Under the pieces are notes generated by a model. It worked only from the letters and a program-made list of their open reading frames with translations, was not told the DNA's origin and did not search any database. Positions 1 to 11,514 of a stretch of DNA of 64,000 bases are shown here, one piece after another; within the stretch, counting starts at the first letter, position 1; each line of letters starts with the position of its first letter. A program made the translations under genes and the position numbers. Origin of the DNA: Gracilaria gracilis (lineage: Eukaryota; Rhodophyta; Florideophyceae; Gracilariales; Gracilariaceae); contig JARGSG010000200.1 in the NCBI GenBank assembly GCA_030374805.1, positions 558,001-622,000 of the forward strand, written 5' to 3'.

Positions 1-1387
1 AATCAGAGAAACCAATAATTCGCAAACTGTCTCTGTCCAATGCATCAATTCGAAGTGATGTCGCCTTACGTCTCACATACTGTACTGCGCGGTTCAGTTG
101 CTTAATGAATCTCTTCTGAGAAGCATAGAACATGTCCTCGGTAACTTGAGCCAGCTGCGATATTTCAAACAAGCAATCAGGACGCGTGTTCGATAGCCAA
201 GCCCATTTCATTCGTACAGACCTGAAGGCGGAGTAGCTACTTGTGTTTTGTAGCCCTTCTAATTGTCTGAGGTAGCCGTGTTGGTCTAGAAGTATTGTGC
301 CATTTTGGTCACGACTTATAGAAAAGCCAGTAAACGTACAAGGAATGTACTGGTTCTCAGCCATTTCGAATCGATTGTTTGTCCTATCACAAAGCTGCTT
401 AAATTCTTTGTCCCCGGCTCGAATGAGATCTTCCACATACCCTCCAGAGAGACCGCGTAGTAGACCTTCCTTCACTAAATTGTATAATGCAGGGTCAGAT
501 CAAAGTGGACGCATGCCGAGATCCTTTACGTGGTGATCGGCTAGATTTGCATGCCATAAATCTCCTGACTCGCACAAACCGTAAAGCGGTTTCAGTAATT
601 GTAGGCATTGAGATGGGCCCAGTTCAAATTCAGGTACTGGGTTCTTGATAAATACTTCACGTGTCAATGGTTCAGCGGATTGCAAATAGGCCTGACGAAC
701 GTCAGCAGTTCACACCTCAAATCCGTGCATCAGTGCTAACGCAAGTAGCAGTCGGATGGATTGTGGTTGGAGTGTAGTTGCTGAGTGGGCCATCATGTGC
801 TTCATACGATCGCGGTGCCCTCCAATGGCATAGCGTGCTTTGTGCTTGATTAATCCGTCCTCAGTGGATTTAATTGAAAGCACAAAGTGGTCGGGAAGAA
901 CATTGGCATCCGGTGGAACTTCTTCACGGAGGATGACTTTGAATGTGCCACGATCAAGAAGGTTCTTGATATCCTGCTTCTTTGCATCAGTCATTGACTT
1001 TGAGCCAGATCGGGGGTCATTCTTGTCGATACTTTCTGTGAGATATATGTCTTCGTTGTCATCATTTGAAGCAACGGCACGAAATCCAGTTGCCAAATCC
1101 GCAAAGAATGAATGTGTGAGGACTTCTGGGTCGTGATAGTGTTTGACTTGTGCTAATCCAAACGGTTTCGCAGCGCCTATTCGGACATTTTGAACAAATA
1201 CAAGCTTCTTCTCGTCGTCTACAGCAGAGATTGTGAACGGCCCAAGCCACTCTCCAATTCGATTGTTCACAATCTTCTCTCTCCAGACAAGCACCTTGTC
1301 TCCGGCCTGATAAGCTCTATCGGCAGCAGTAGGTACTCTGTGCTTTAGGGCACGGCTGACGCGAAGCTTTGCCATACAGCTCTCCAT
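1..1387 (-). pseudogene. Copia element A: integrase tail, reverse transcriptase and start of RNase H (3' part of pol)
   Basis: Read on the minus strand, this is the C-terminal part of a Copia polyprotein. At 1387-1150 is the integrase tail (motif GDKVLVWREK, then GEWLGPFTI). The RT follows, with AYLQ at about 685, LLKPLYGL at about 575 and SDPALYN just after 500. The end of the window falls in the region leading to RNase H (QLNRAVQYVRR, then IGFSD). Two in-frame TGA codons at 710-712 and 500-502 interrupt it; between and after them the frame is open. The catalytic motif that is YVDD in Copia RTs reads YVED here (about 395-405). The element continues beyond position 1, so its 3' LTR is not visible. 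Its upstream parts lie at 8048-8715 and 18715-20550, displaced by later insertions. The integrase catalytic core is absent, so a deletion accompanied or followed the insertion at 1.4-8.0 kb. It is certainly non-functional. Confidence 0.85.
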
Positions 1388-1667
1388 TGTGAATCTTGTA
1401 TAGTGACGATGTATCAGTTCCGTAGTGATCCACTAGTGCTGGAGTTTGGCTTAGCACGGTGACTCGGCTGCAGCACGAGAACTTGGCTGCATCACTTCGG
1501 GTAGGCTACAACACGGGCTGTGCGCTGCATCGCAGACTACAAGTAGGCTAGTTACAGTAGCGGTAGACGAGAGTCATCTGGCGAGACTTAGACGACCACC
1601 AGAGTAAACCGACGTTCACCCATTCTTTCATATCCATCTCTTTCCTAGCGGCATCGGCCACTTTGGC
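1388..1667. other. Unassigned 280-bp junction segment between Copia A and the truncated Gypsy C copy
   Basis: No protein similarity is recognisable on either strand, and I see no LTR end or clean target-site duplication. It sits where the Copia A integrase core and the rest of the second Gypsy C copy should be, so it probably marks an old deletion or filler join. Confidence 0.4.
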
Positions 1668-2666
1668 CTTGCTTTGATTTGGCTTTGTGAGATCTTGTGT
1701 TCTTTGCAGGTCCATCCGCTGCCTTCTTGGCTGAAAGATGAGCTTTCAGAGCTTCCTTCTCGACAGCGGTGGCCTTCGTACAATCATCAATCCAATGCCG
1801 TTCACCTTCACGCTGGCATGATTCGTGCGGACAGAACGGGGGAAGTCGTTTTGGATTTCTGGCTTGCGCGCTTCTGCTCTGTTGAAGAGCTTGGGGGCTG
1901 AGGACTCGCTACTCGTGGCAAAACTTACAAAGTTTCCTTTTCGGGGTTTTGAAACTCGCGTTCTAGAGGGTGGACCATTGTCTACGATCTGAAATGCTTC
2001 GGACACAGACATTGGGTGTTTCATAAAACCTTTGAAGTCCTTCTTCAGAGGTGAATACACCAGTTCCAGGTCCGTTTCGAGACGTTGTTGCAATGTTCTG
2101 GGACGGATAGTAGCTACAATGTGCTTGACTGATAATTTAGGATGGTCATTCATTACCCAAATGAGTCCATTTCCACGCAAAGTAGAAACATACGACGTAA
2201 AGAGCCACTTCATTCGCGAGCGAAAGGAGCTGTCAGACATGTCCATCGAAAGTTCACGTTTGATTATAGCATTAATTTCTGTCACCTTCATAGTGTCTTT
2301 TTCCTCCTCGGCTTCGGTTTCCAAATACCTACGAAGTTTGGAATTCGTAAGGTCTTTGGACATCTTGACCGTAGGAATTTATTCCAAATCAATACAGGAC
2401 TGAAGCCGTTCAGAGTCTACACAGAAGCAAATACTGACCGGGCGGACAGGCTCGGTGGTGGTCGAGTCAATGACCGAAAGCTGTAGCGCTCGTTCCATGA
2501 CTTCCTTCGAATACTGGTCGTACTGACGTAGAAATATCCGAATTGACCTCGGATTGGTGTTGGAGAGTCTTGGGTGGTCCACGGAAAAGGCTACGGACGA
2601 TGGTTGCTGAGGAAGATATTCCATTTCTTCTCCAGACTGAGCGGTGGGCGTCGAAGCGGACGTCAT
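1668..2666 (-). pseudogene. Truncated gag of the second Gypsy C copy
   Basis: It is nearly identical to the gag of the full copy (7730-6733), starting MTSASTPTAQSGEE. It is broken by TAA at about 2379 where the full copy has TAC (Tyr), and by indels near 1855 and 1898. It stops at 1668, before the protease. Other substitutions, such as Leu to Pro early on, show that the copies have diverged independently. Confidence 0.85.
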
Positions 2667-2675
2667 CGTGGTGAT

Positions 2676-2983
2676 CGAACAAGCGAAACGCGATACAACC
2701 AGTATCGGCAGTGATCACTGTGCGCTTGTGTGGTTGCAATGCGCAAAAGGAGTGCTGAGTGTTGAGGTTCGATGCCTCTGATTTTACTGAAGAGGCAGAG
2801 ATGTGGTGTTTTAAGTACACCACTGCTGATGTTTTCTGCTTCAGAAAACTACTACAGTACACTAGCTAGGTAGGAAATATTGCCACCCGAGCGTGGGTGC
2901 AGCAATCCTTGGTGGAGCTATGGGTGCTGAAGTGGATGTCTATATCTACTTCAGTACCGAAGTGGATGCCTTCATCCACTACA
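2676..2983 (-). repeat. Gypsy C LTR, shared middle copy (inner boundary uncertain)
   Basis: On the minus strand it starts TGTAGTGGATG at 2983 and matches the segment ending at 8047. Because the gag region follows in both copies, divergence cannot mark the inner LTR end. It lies somewhere between about 2676 and 2825. Confidence 0.65.
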
Positions 2984-2995
2984 CTTCCCTCCTTC
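2984..2995 (-). other. Gypsy C polypurine tract
   Basis: The minus strand reads GAAGGAGGGAAG immediately before the LTR start, the expected primer site for plus-strand DNA synthesis. It overlaps the last codons and the stop of the polyprotein (2994). Confidence 0.75.
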
Positions 2996-5900
2996 AAAGG
3001 CCAAGCGCAGCTTTTGCTTTTCTAGCCAGATCGGGGGATGTTGTTTTGCGATGAAGCAATTTCTGCAGCAAAACTGGAACGTCGTTGTAGATCTGTTGGA
3101 GAGGCTCCAAAGTGTCCTCTGCCTGATCAAGGCCTTTCCATCGAACATGTACCAGTAATCCTTCCTCGCTTTCCACCAACTTAAGTAAACGCCCTACAGG
3201 CATACCAGTCTCAGAGGAGAGGACGTGAGACAAAATTGCCTCACTGTTCAAGGATGCGTCCTGATAGAACTTCAATCGAGAGCCATGTATGTCCTTGATC
3301 GCTCCATTCCTGAGATCCTCGACTTGATACACGTAGTCCGAAAGTGCCTTTACAACTCGGCGTAGTCCCCTCCAACGTAACGCGAGCTTCTCGCCGGCCG
3401 TAAAGTCATCCCTTGCCACCAATACGAAATCTCCCTTTTCGAAATTGGCTAGCTTGCCCTTCGAAGCCCTTTCTCTCGACTTCTGTCTGTTGTTCTGTAG
3501 CGCGTTGTGCACTAAAGGTTGCAACTCGGACATCAACTTCTGCAGAGCGTCCATGTTGGTACAGCGCTCTAATCGTGCTGCATGAATGGTAACAGGCTTT
3601 GCGGTAGATGCGCGAAGGAAGGTAGAGATGGGTGGAGTAGGTTTGAGACCCATGAATGCGGTGATTAGGGCAGTGTTACTGCGATGAGGCGACGGCGAGT
3701 TGTGCAAGATGCTCTGGATGATGGGAATGAGATCGGGCCATTCTTTGAAATCCATTTGGTACTCGGATGTCAACGCTCGAAGTGTTCGTATCAGTTCTTT
3801 GCCAAGTCTTTCCACTGCATTGTTGCTCCATGGTGTGTAGGGGAGCGTAAAATGATGCGGGACGCGAAGATACTTCGTAATTTTCCTGATGGTCTCGTTC
3901 TTGAAGTGCGTTGGTCCATCCGAGATCAAACCTTGCGGAACATTAAAGGCAGCACACCAGTCTACGATGGAAAGTGCTGCATTGTCCGATATCGTTCCTG
4001 ACGTAGGAAAGAACCATTTGTAGTCGGAGTGGTCATCACAGAGCATCAGGATGTATTTAGACCCTACATGACTTGGTCCAATTTCAATGTAGTCAAACTG
4101 GAGAAGGTCGTTTGGCTGTGACCCATGCAGCGCCGCACCGAATGGCCTTGGAACTTTCTCACCTCCAGTGGTTGAAATGCAGTGAATGCAGGCATCTACG
4201 AAATCGTGGATGTCTTTCGACAGTGTTACCCAATGATAGTTCTGCCTCAGCGCACTTAATGTAGTCTGCCTACCACGATGACCGGCGGGGCCAGTGTGTG
4301 CAATGATGCAGAGTCTCAGCTGAAGGTCTTCAGAGTTTTCCGGGATCCAAATGGCTCCTGAAGAGGTTTTCCAGATTCCATCAAGACACTGTAGATCTAA
4401 TGGTCGAATGTTAGAGTGTTGGTCTTGTTCCAGTGCTACTTCTTCTGCAGAAGGCCAGCAGAATTCATCTGCGCTGACGGTTGGAAGGATCGGAATTTGG
4501 AATAACCTTCGGACAATTCTGGGTGCTGACCAACGCGTTAACATCTCAGCCCACACATTGTCCAGTCCACTGATGTGGAAGCATGTGTACAAGTATACAC
4601 TGAGCCGCACAGCCCAACGGAGCACCTTCCTTGTTGAAGATAGACTGAGATCCGGGATGAGAGAGAGAGGGTCGAAAATGAAAACGAGGTTGTTATGGTC
4701 TGTGAAGAGGTCGAATCCTGCGGCAGTTGCCGCAAGCCAGTGCATTCTCTCGACTGTAGCCATTATTGCAAAAGCCTCTTTCTCCAGAGTCGACCAAGCC
4801 AATTGAGTCGTGTTGAATCTTCCGGAACAAAAGGCAAGCAGGCTGTGCTTTTGCTAGGCGTGAGGGAGATGTAGGTCTTCTTTCGGTACTTGCGTAACGA
4901 TACCAGACCAAGAAGTATCAGATGCGTCTGTGTAAATGCACAGACGCTGCCGCTCGTCTCGATGAGAAAGAGTAACCAGATTAGCGAGCGCCTTCTTGCA
5001 CCGATTGAAAACAATATCTTCTTTCTGATCCCATCCCAGATCCTGTAATGATACGTTCCCAACAGCTCGTTTGGTGCGCTTACCAGCTACCGCATATACC
5101 CGTTCTAACATTTGGTGTAAGGGCTCAATGAGATTCGTGAAGTTCGGTATGCCAGTTTTGACCCACTGCATGGCGCATACAAACTGTTGCAGATTGGCTC
5201 CAGTGGTTGGAGGTTCCATGGAAAGGAGGCCGTCAAGCTGTCGAGGGTCATGGCGTACTCCATCTGCGGATACAATTCGTCCACACCATTTAATGGTTTG
5301 AGCAAACAGGATACTCTTGCCTGGATGTAGTCGGATGGACTAACGTGCACAGGTTTCGAACAGCTTTCGAATTCCTTTCAGTAGTTCCTCCACAGTTGGG
5401 TTGTGAAGCAGTATGTCGTCCAGCCAATAGAGAATCTGCACGAGGAGCTCCTTAGGGAACACTTCTGCCAAAATGGATTGCAGATGTGTCGTAGCGTTGG
5501 TTGTCCCGTGCAGGACTCTGGTTGGTGTGTAGACGCCATCAGGCGCGATGAATGACTGGAGTTCCTGCGAGGCCTTATCCAAAGGAAACTGCCAGTACCC
5601 ATGAGAGAGGTCAAAGGTGGCGAAGAACTTGGATCCAGCCAGCTTGAGCAGTTCCTGTTCAATATTCGGCATCGGGAACTGATGCTGGACTGTGTACTTG
5701 TTGATGGGCCGCAAGTCTACAGTGAATCGGAAACGAGCTGGTCCAGGTTTGGGAACCAGAAGTGGTGCTGATGCCCATGGGGACGATGGATTGGCGTACA
5801 CCATACCAGCTCTAACAAGATTCCCAACGAACTTGTCAAGAAAATCCCGCTGGTCCTGCGAGTACTTACGCAGGCGGACGCGAACTGGCTTGGCATCAGG

Positions 5901-7730
5901 TGTGACGGCAATTTTCAGTGGTTTGACTTGTGCTGGTGGTCCTGAAGAAAGCGAGGTTCTGAAGATGTTGATGTGTTCATGTGCCATTTCGTTAAGAAGA
6001 TTCGCCTTGGTTTTCTCCAGTCCATTTCCAACGGCCACTTGCAACATGTCCTCTACTGCTTTGTGGATGCTCTCATGCTGCTCACTGTCAACTGGGTCAA
6101 GAAGAGCTGGGTCCGGGAATGGGTCTTCAACCCGTCGTTGGGCATAGTAGTTCACCCTTGGACGGTCAGGCACAACTGTAGTTGAATCGGATACTGTACT
6201 AGAGCAGTTGAGACGTGCGATCATGAGACGACTGACGTACCCACCCGTTGAAGTGGATGTGGGGTTGCCCACTTGGGAGCAGTCCGCCCCATTCAAGGCG
6301 AAGCGGTTCCTGTCCAACAGGGTGTGAGTGTCAACACGCAGATGTTGCAGTACGGGTCTGCCGATTAGTAGATTCTCACAAGCAAGGTCATTTTCAGCGA
6401 CCAAAAAGGAGATCTTCATGAGTGCCAAGTTTCCAGATGCCAGGTGTAGAATGGTGCGTGGTATTGTCCATGTGCGTGAGAAAGAAAAACTCTCTGCTTC
6501 TGCCTGATTATCCTTCCTGAGTGCCACAGCCAAAGTGACCTTCTTGATTGCGGAAATCTTCCCGATGCCTTGCAAAGCAGCTGACTCTGCGAGTGTAGAT
6601 GACACAATACTGTCGTCGCTGCCATCATCACAGCGACCAGATGTCTCGACGGAAGTCATGCCGTCGGATACAGTAACAGAACAGCTTGCCTCTGTAGAGT
6701 ACTGAGCAGGTTTCACACGTCCCACGCTGCCTTGCCTTGATTTGGCTTTGTGAGATCTTGTCTTCTTTGCAGGTCCATCCGCTGCCCTCTTGGCTGAAAG
6801 ATGAGCTTTCAGAGCTTCCTTCTCGACAGCGATGGCCTTCGTACAATCATCAATCCAATGCCGTTCACCTTCACGCTGGCATGGTTCGTGCGGACAGAAC
6901 GGGGGAAGTCGTTTGGATTTCTGGCTTGCGCGCTTCTGCTCTGTTGAAGAGCTTGGGGGAGCTGGGGACTCGCTACTCGTGGCAAAACTTACAAAGTTTC
7001 CTTTGCGGGGTTTTGAAACTCGCGTTCCAGAGGGTGGACCATTGTCTACGATCTGAAATGCTTCGGACACAGACATTGGGTGTTTCATAAAACCTTTGAA
7101 GTCCTTCTTCAGAGGTGAATACACCAGTTCCAGGTCCGTTTCGAGACGTTGTTGCAATGTTCTGGGACGGATAGTAGCTACAATGTGCTTGACTGATAAT
7201 TTAGGATGGTCATTCATTACCCAAATGAGTCCATTTCCACGCAACGTAGAAACATACGACGTAAAGAGCCACTTCATTCGCGAGCGGGAGGAGCTGTCAG
7301 ACATGTCCATCGAAAGTTCACGTTTGATTATAGCATTAATTTCTGTCACCTTCATAGTGTCTTTTTCCTCCTCGGCTTCGGTTTCCAAATACCTACAAAG
7401 TTTGGCATCCGTAAGGTCTTTGGACATCTTGACCGTAGGAATGTATTCCAAATAAATACAGGACTGAAGCCGTTCAGAGTCTACACAGAAGCAAATACTG
7501 ACCGGGCGGACAGGCTCGGTGGTGGTCGAGTCAATGACCGAAAGCTGTAGCGCTCGTTCCATGACTTCCTTCGAATACTGGTCGTACTGACGTAGAAATA
7601 TCCGAATTGACCTCGGATTGGTGTTGGAGAGTCTTGGGTGGTCCACAGAAAAGGCTACGGACGATGGTTGCTGAAGAAGATATTCCATTTCTTCTCCAGA
7701 CTGAGCGGTGGGCGTCGAAGCGGACGTCAT
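2994..7730 (-). pseudogene. Gypsy C gag-pol polyprotein with chromodomain, two in-frame stops
   Basis: This is one long frame of about 1578 codons from ATG 7730 to TGA 2994, interrupted by TAG codons at 5340-5342 and 4854-4856. Order of domains: gag with a cysteine knuckle (CPHEPC...HWIDDC, near residue 285), protease with CDDGSDDS, RT with RFTVDLRP, FDLSHGYWQFPL and the catalytic LYWLDDILL (about 5430), RNase H (IYTDASDTSWSGIVT), integrase with an HHCC zinc site (HTGPAGHRGR to HCIS) and the D,D,E core (QFDYIEIG, ISDGPTHF, NNAVERLGKE), and a C-terminal chromodomain (VHVRWKGLDQAEDT). The catalytic RT box has Trp where Tyr is usual. Apart from the two stops the frame looks intact, so inactivation may be fairly recent. 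Confidence 0.9.
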
Positions 7731-7739
7731 CGTGGTGAT

Positions 7740-8047
7740 CGAACAAGCGAAACGCGATACAACCAGTATCGGCAGTGATCACTGTGCGCTTGTGTGGTTG
7801 CAATGCGCAAAAGGAGTGCTGAGTGTTGAGGTTCGATGCCTCTGATTTTACTGAAGAGGCAGAGATGTGGTGTTTTAAGTACACCACTGCTGATGTTTTC
7901 TGCTTCAGAAAACTACTACAGTACACTAGCTAGGTAGGAAATATTGCCACCCGAGCGTGGGTGCAGCAATCCTTGGTGGAGCTATGGGTGCTGAAGTGGA
8001 TGTCTATATCTACTTCAGTGCCGAAGTGGATGCCTTCATCCACTACA
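7740..8047 (-). repeat. Gypsy C 5' LTR (inner boundary uncertain)
   Basis: It is the near-identical partner of 2676-2983. The outer end is sharp: on the right of 8047 the sequence becomes Copia A coding DNA. The inner end is not resolved. No primer-binding site could be named with confidence. Confidence 0.65.
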
Positions 8048-8715
8048 GGTAGCTTCTTCCGGTCTAGCTCGCTTGAGAAGCTTAAACAACTTATCGGAAG
8101 AGGGATGGAAAAACTGGCGGTATAACTTATGCAGTTGCGCTTTCGTAAAGAAGGAATGAGAGGGGAGAGACATTTCCACAAATACATGTCCACTTGGGGC
8201 ACGATGAAGCGGTATAAACCACGCATCGACATAGTCCACCCATCCGTCATCGACTGTAATTGGGATTCTCTTGGTGAGTCGATTCGCTACAGTGTCGGCG
8301 ATCAGAGATTCTCTGTCAAGTACATCTATGCCCAACAGAGCCGGTATGTCGGCTTGGACAATGTCCAAGGAAATAGTAATTGGTGGTACACCTGATGGGG
8401 TAGCCAAGGGAATAGATATTTGGCCAGGAGAATCAAACGTAACATCGGCAAATTTGAAACGAGTGTGACAAGGAAGCCTCCGAATTTGAGGAACGCGGCG
8501 ATTGTGATCAGCGAAGATGCGTCTAAGCTCTTTGATCCCAATCACAGACCTCGGTGCTCCAGTATCGACACAGAAACCGTTCATTCGCGAGCGATTGCGG
8601 TGCTTAGAGAGTTCCGCAGTATGAATGTGCGTCACGTTGACTTCAATGTCAGCACTTTCTGCTTTACGCCTCGAAAGGGCAGTTCTGTGTGACGCTACCC
8701 AACGAGATGGGCGAC
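8048..8715 (-). pseudogene. Copia A protease and pre-integrase segment
   Basis: On the minus strand a continuous frame runs from the junction with Copia B (8716) to the Gypsy C LTR. It carries an aspartic protease active site (CVDTGAPRSVIG, about 8560) and a retroviral-type flap region (PALLGIDVLD). The Copia pre-integrase zinc segment follows (LHKLYRQFFHP, then DKLFKLLKRARPEEA) and is cut at 8048. Joining it to 18693 after removal of Copia B gives a stop-free frame that is -1 relative to gag. This fits gag-pol expression by -1 frameshifting. Confidence 0.85.
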
Positions 8716-8720
8716 GATGT

Positions 8721-9141
8721 TAAGTAAAGGCTGGTTGCAAATCAGTTTGTAGAAGCACTGTTTACTCGTTCTCTAGCGTTGGTCGTTCGTAGCTTGTGCT
8801 TGACCTTCTATTCTACGTTGATGGCTGCTTGCTGGGGTTTTTATACCCGCGCTGACACACGTCGCATCCTGTAGTTCTTGGCCACGCAATCTCTAGTGCT
8901 CACCATGCGCACGGCCACGCAACACATACTGCTAACACTACGCAACGCCACACAATCTCTAATGCACTAGATAATATCTAATGATCAGCAGCTCTCCCTG
9001 TGTCAGTTGCTTGCGTACAGTATTGCCATTTGCATTCTGACATGCAGTAGTTGCATTTGCGCGTTGCATTTTGCTGACACTGCGTTGCGTTAGTCTTCCA
9101 GCAACCAATACAGCTGACAATTGCATTCATTGCATTCCATA
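8721..9141 (-). repeat. Copia B 3' LTR
   Basis: It matches 18267-18687. On the minus strand the LTR reads TATGGAATGC at its start and CTTTACTTA at its end, so the termini implied by the target duplication are TA...TA and not TG...CA. A TATA-like stretch (TATAAAAA, minus) lies at 8838-8845. The purine-rich GAAGAGGGAATAG lies directly upstream (9142 onward). Confidence 0.9.
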
Positions 9142-9163
9142 CTATTCCCTCTTCGAGTTGATC

Positions 9164-10690
9164 TTATCCAATTGGCTTCTGAGAACTGTTAGAGAGCGCT
9201 TCGTCGAAGTCCATGGAGATGGTTCCGTCGTACAACATCAATTCTAAACTGTCACACATCGGGCTATCCGTCTTCGTAACGGGATCTGCGTAGTTCATCC
9301 TACCCGGAATCCACACCATTCTATGGATGTTCCGCGTCTCGAACTCGTACCGAATGACGCTGACGTCTCCGCGAATCGACCGGTCTGCTGCATTGCGGCA
9401 AGTAGAAAGCGTTTGGTACAAATCCTTAGAGTCAACAATAATCCAGAGTTCAACTTCGATTCCTAGTAATTCGCTAAACGCCTTACAAAGTACCTTCCCT
9501 TCGTCTATTCCTTCTCCAGCAGCCAAAGTCTCCGCTGAACCAATCGACTTCACCGGCCTTCTTGCCTTATGTGAGCTCCATGATATGACATGGATGGCTG
9601 CACCTCGCTTCAAGTCGCCAAAGAGCAGTCCCGCATCAAAACCAAGCTGCGCGTAGTCTTCGCTCCGACTAGCATCACAGAACACAACGACTGAAACCTT
9701 ACACTGCTGCACATGCACGGGTCGGACTAGGTTCACGGTAGTTCCTTTCTTCTTCAACCACCTCAGCATGTTGATCTGGGCAATAAAGTCCTTGACTTTC
9801 GGCGTTGGGCCCTTCTGCTGCAAGTAGCTTGCGGCGAACGCGCAAAACGGTGAAGCAGCAATACCGAGCCATCCGATGCAACTGTTAAGAGACCGAAAAG
9901 TAGCGAGTTCAATGCTGTTGAGTGCGCTTTCCTGCTGCTTTCTACGGGACCTGGAGATAGTTCCTGGTTGGTAGCCTTGTAACTTCTCGTCTCCGTCGAT
10001 CGAAATGGTCATATCATCGCGCTGCGTAATCAGTAGCCCGTAGAACTGAATCTTTCCAGGTCCGTACACGATAGTTCCAAGTTGGTAACGCTTCTTGATA
10101 TTCTCAATAACTTCTGTTACCTTACTTCTCCTCCCTCCGAACAAGATGTCATCCACCACCTTAACTACCACAACGCTGATCTTTCCATCGTCAGTTCTGT
10201 AGAATAGTTGCGGCACGTACACGAGTTGCGAGAATCCAAATCCTCGCAATACATCGTCGCTGAGTTGCTGCCACTTTGCTCCGGCGTTGGCTAGTCCATA
10301 GGCGGCTGACAATAGTAACCAGTAGTGCTGACGTCGAGTGTCACACTCGCGCGGGGGTAGCACATAAACGTCACGGTGGGCTTCGGTCTGCAGAAATGCG
10401 CTCTTGAAGTCGATCTTTGCAAGAGTTCAACGGTGGATGGTCGCAAGCGAAAGTAGTATTCGGATTCCAACAGGCGGACAGGTCGCTGAATCGGTCTTGA
10501 GTGCACCCTTGTCGCGGTCCTTGTTGCCGTGAACGGCAATCCTGGCCTTCAGCGTCAGTGAGCCATCGTCGCACTTCTTTACCTTATAGAACACGTGGCT
10601 TGTCACGATGTTGGCCTTTTTCGGCACCTGCGAGATGGGAACGACTCGGACGATCTTCTTGAACGACCGTTCTTCTCGCTCGTAGGCGTT
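9164..10690 (-). pseudogene. Copia B reverse transcriptase and RNase H
   Basis: This minus-strand frame is interrupted by TGA at 10427-10429. There the context is IHR-stop-TLAKIDFKSAFLQ, and a Trp is expected six residues before the catalytic Asp. RT landmarks are KARIAVHGNKD (10540), KIDFKSAFLQ (10415), SAAYGL (10300) and the catalytic VKVVDDILFGG (about 10155), where Val replaces the usual Tyr of YVDD. RNase H follows (VVVFCDASRSED, SAETLAAGEG, IIVDSKDLYQ), and the pol ends near the typical NYADPVTK. The end at 9164 is close to the 3' LTR. The element cannot encode a full pol. Confidence 0.88.
10450..10566. repeat. Inverted repeat arm 1 (RT fragment, native position)
   Basis: This 117-bp piece of the Copia B RT (HGNKDRDKGALKTDSATC region) reappears in reverse orientation at 10943-11059. 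By eye the arms differ at one position (10557). Confidence 0.85.
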
Positions 10691-10942
10691 CTATGTTGCG
10701 TACGGTGGCATACCCTGCGCTTGATGAAGCATGAATTCTGTTGATCCGAACTCGTCGTGGTACGTCTTGACGAGTTTTTGCTCCTTGCTGTGGAGCTCCT
10801 GTCCTGGCGAGAGTTCTACTTCGGCCGCGTTGACTACATCTGGCGCTCCGTCTGCCTCATGCTGAGAACCCTCCTGTACGTAGTTCCATACTCCGTTCTG
10901 CAAGTCGAGTTCTTCCTTATCGCCGTCCGCGTAGTGAATAGA
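10691..10942 (-). pseudogene. Copia B fragment between integrase and RT
   Basis: The minus frame reads acidic, linker-like protein (DGDKEELDLQNGVW, then NAAEVELSPGQEL and GSTEFMLHQAQGMPPYAT). A TAG at 10691-10693 follows, after which the same frame runs on into the RT. This is typical of the variable stretch between the integrase tail and RT of Copia elements. Confidence 0.6.
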
Positions 10943-11059
10943 ATGGCTCACAGACGCTGAAGGCCAGGATTGCCGTTCACGGCAACAAGGACCGCGACAA
11001 GGGTGCACTCAAGACCGATTCAGCGACCTGTCCGCCTGTTGGAATCCGAATACTACTTT
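10943..11059. repeat. Inverted repeat arm 2 (displaced, reversed RT fragment)
   Basis: It is the reverse complement of 10450-10566. On its right it joins directly to the start of the integrase (SFNK, 11060-11068). The integrase core was therefore lost and an inverted RT fragment filled the gap before Gypsy G inserted next to it. Confidence 0.85.
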
Positions 11060-11073
11060 GTTGAATGACCTGG

Positions 11074-11470
11074 TGTTGATGCCGAAAGGCAATAGCGCCT
11101 ACGTTGCGACCATAGAGCAGAGTAGTTCTGTGGGTGACGTCAGGTTACAGAACGCATATGCGCAGCAATTATACGGAGTGCAACGTATATAAAATACAAA
11201 GGAGTGTAGAAATGCCAGGTACGAAGAATCTGGACCAGATAGTAACTCTGGTTCGGCAACCTGACGTCAGAGTCCACCCATACATTTTGTCACCTTCCTA
11301 GGAGCACGCCCGGACGAGGCTATAAAAGACCTGAATCAGCTGCAAAGGCAGCGGATTCAGAGGCATCCTTGGAGGGACTTCCAAGGTACTTTGTGCCTAT
11401 TCTCTCGCCTCTGCTGAGTCTACCGCGCGACTGCAACCGAGTGCTCTACGCCCTCCCGTTCTGATTAACA
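11074..11470 (+). repeat. Gypsy G 5' LTR with promoter
   Basis: It contains two perfect TGACGTCA palindromes (11135-11142, 11262-11269) inside a 12-bp inverted repeat, a TATATAAAA (11186-11194) and a TATAAAAG (11321-11328). Just downstream of the second TATA, two short hairpins can form: CTGAATC with GATTCAG at about 11331-11360, and CCTTGGA with TCCAAGG at about 11367-11386. These would sit at the 5' end of the transcript. Confidence 0.9.
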
Positions 11471-11481
11471 AAGCGCTTTGA
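11471..11481 (+). other. Gypsy G putative primer-binding site
   Basis: AAGCGCTTTGA directly follows the LTR end. The same 11 nt occupy the same position in Gypsy E and Gypsy F. It does not begin with TGG, so it is not complementary to a tRNA CCA end. Confidence 0.6.
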
Positions 11482-11514
11482 TATCAAAGAGTAACAGGAC
11501 GGACGTAAGGCACA

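Larger units (their letters stand above)
1668..8047 (-). mobile_element. Gypsy element C: full-length copy plus a truncated second copy sharing one LTR
   Basis: Two nearly identical stretches, 1668-2983 and about 6733-8047, lie about 5064 bp apart. Each contains the gag start and its upstream LTR. Order on the minus strand: LTR (ends at 8047), gag-pol (7730-2994), polypurine tract and LTR (from 2983), then a second gag start (2666) that is cut off at 1668. This LTR-internal-LTR-internal order is what unequal LTR-LTR recombination between tandem copies gives. The LTR begins TGTAGTGG on the minus strand. The insertion broke the pre-integrase region of Copia A at 8048. No matching target-site duplication is found on the left because that end is truncated. 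Confidence 0.85.

Noticed and set aside
4803-5340. Frameshifts in the middle of Gypsy C pol
   Set aside because: Translation shows one continuous frame with two TAG codons, so no indel is needed.
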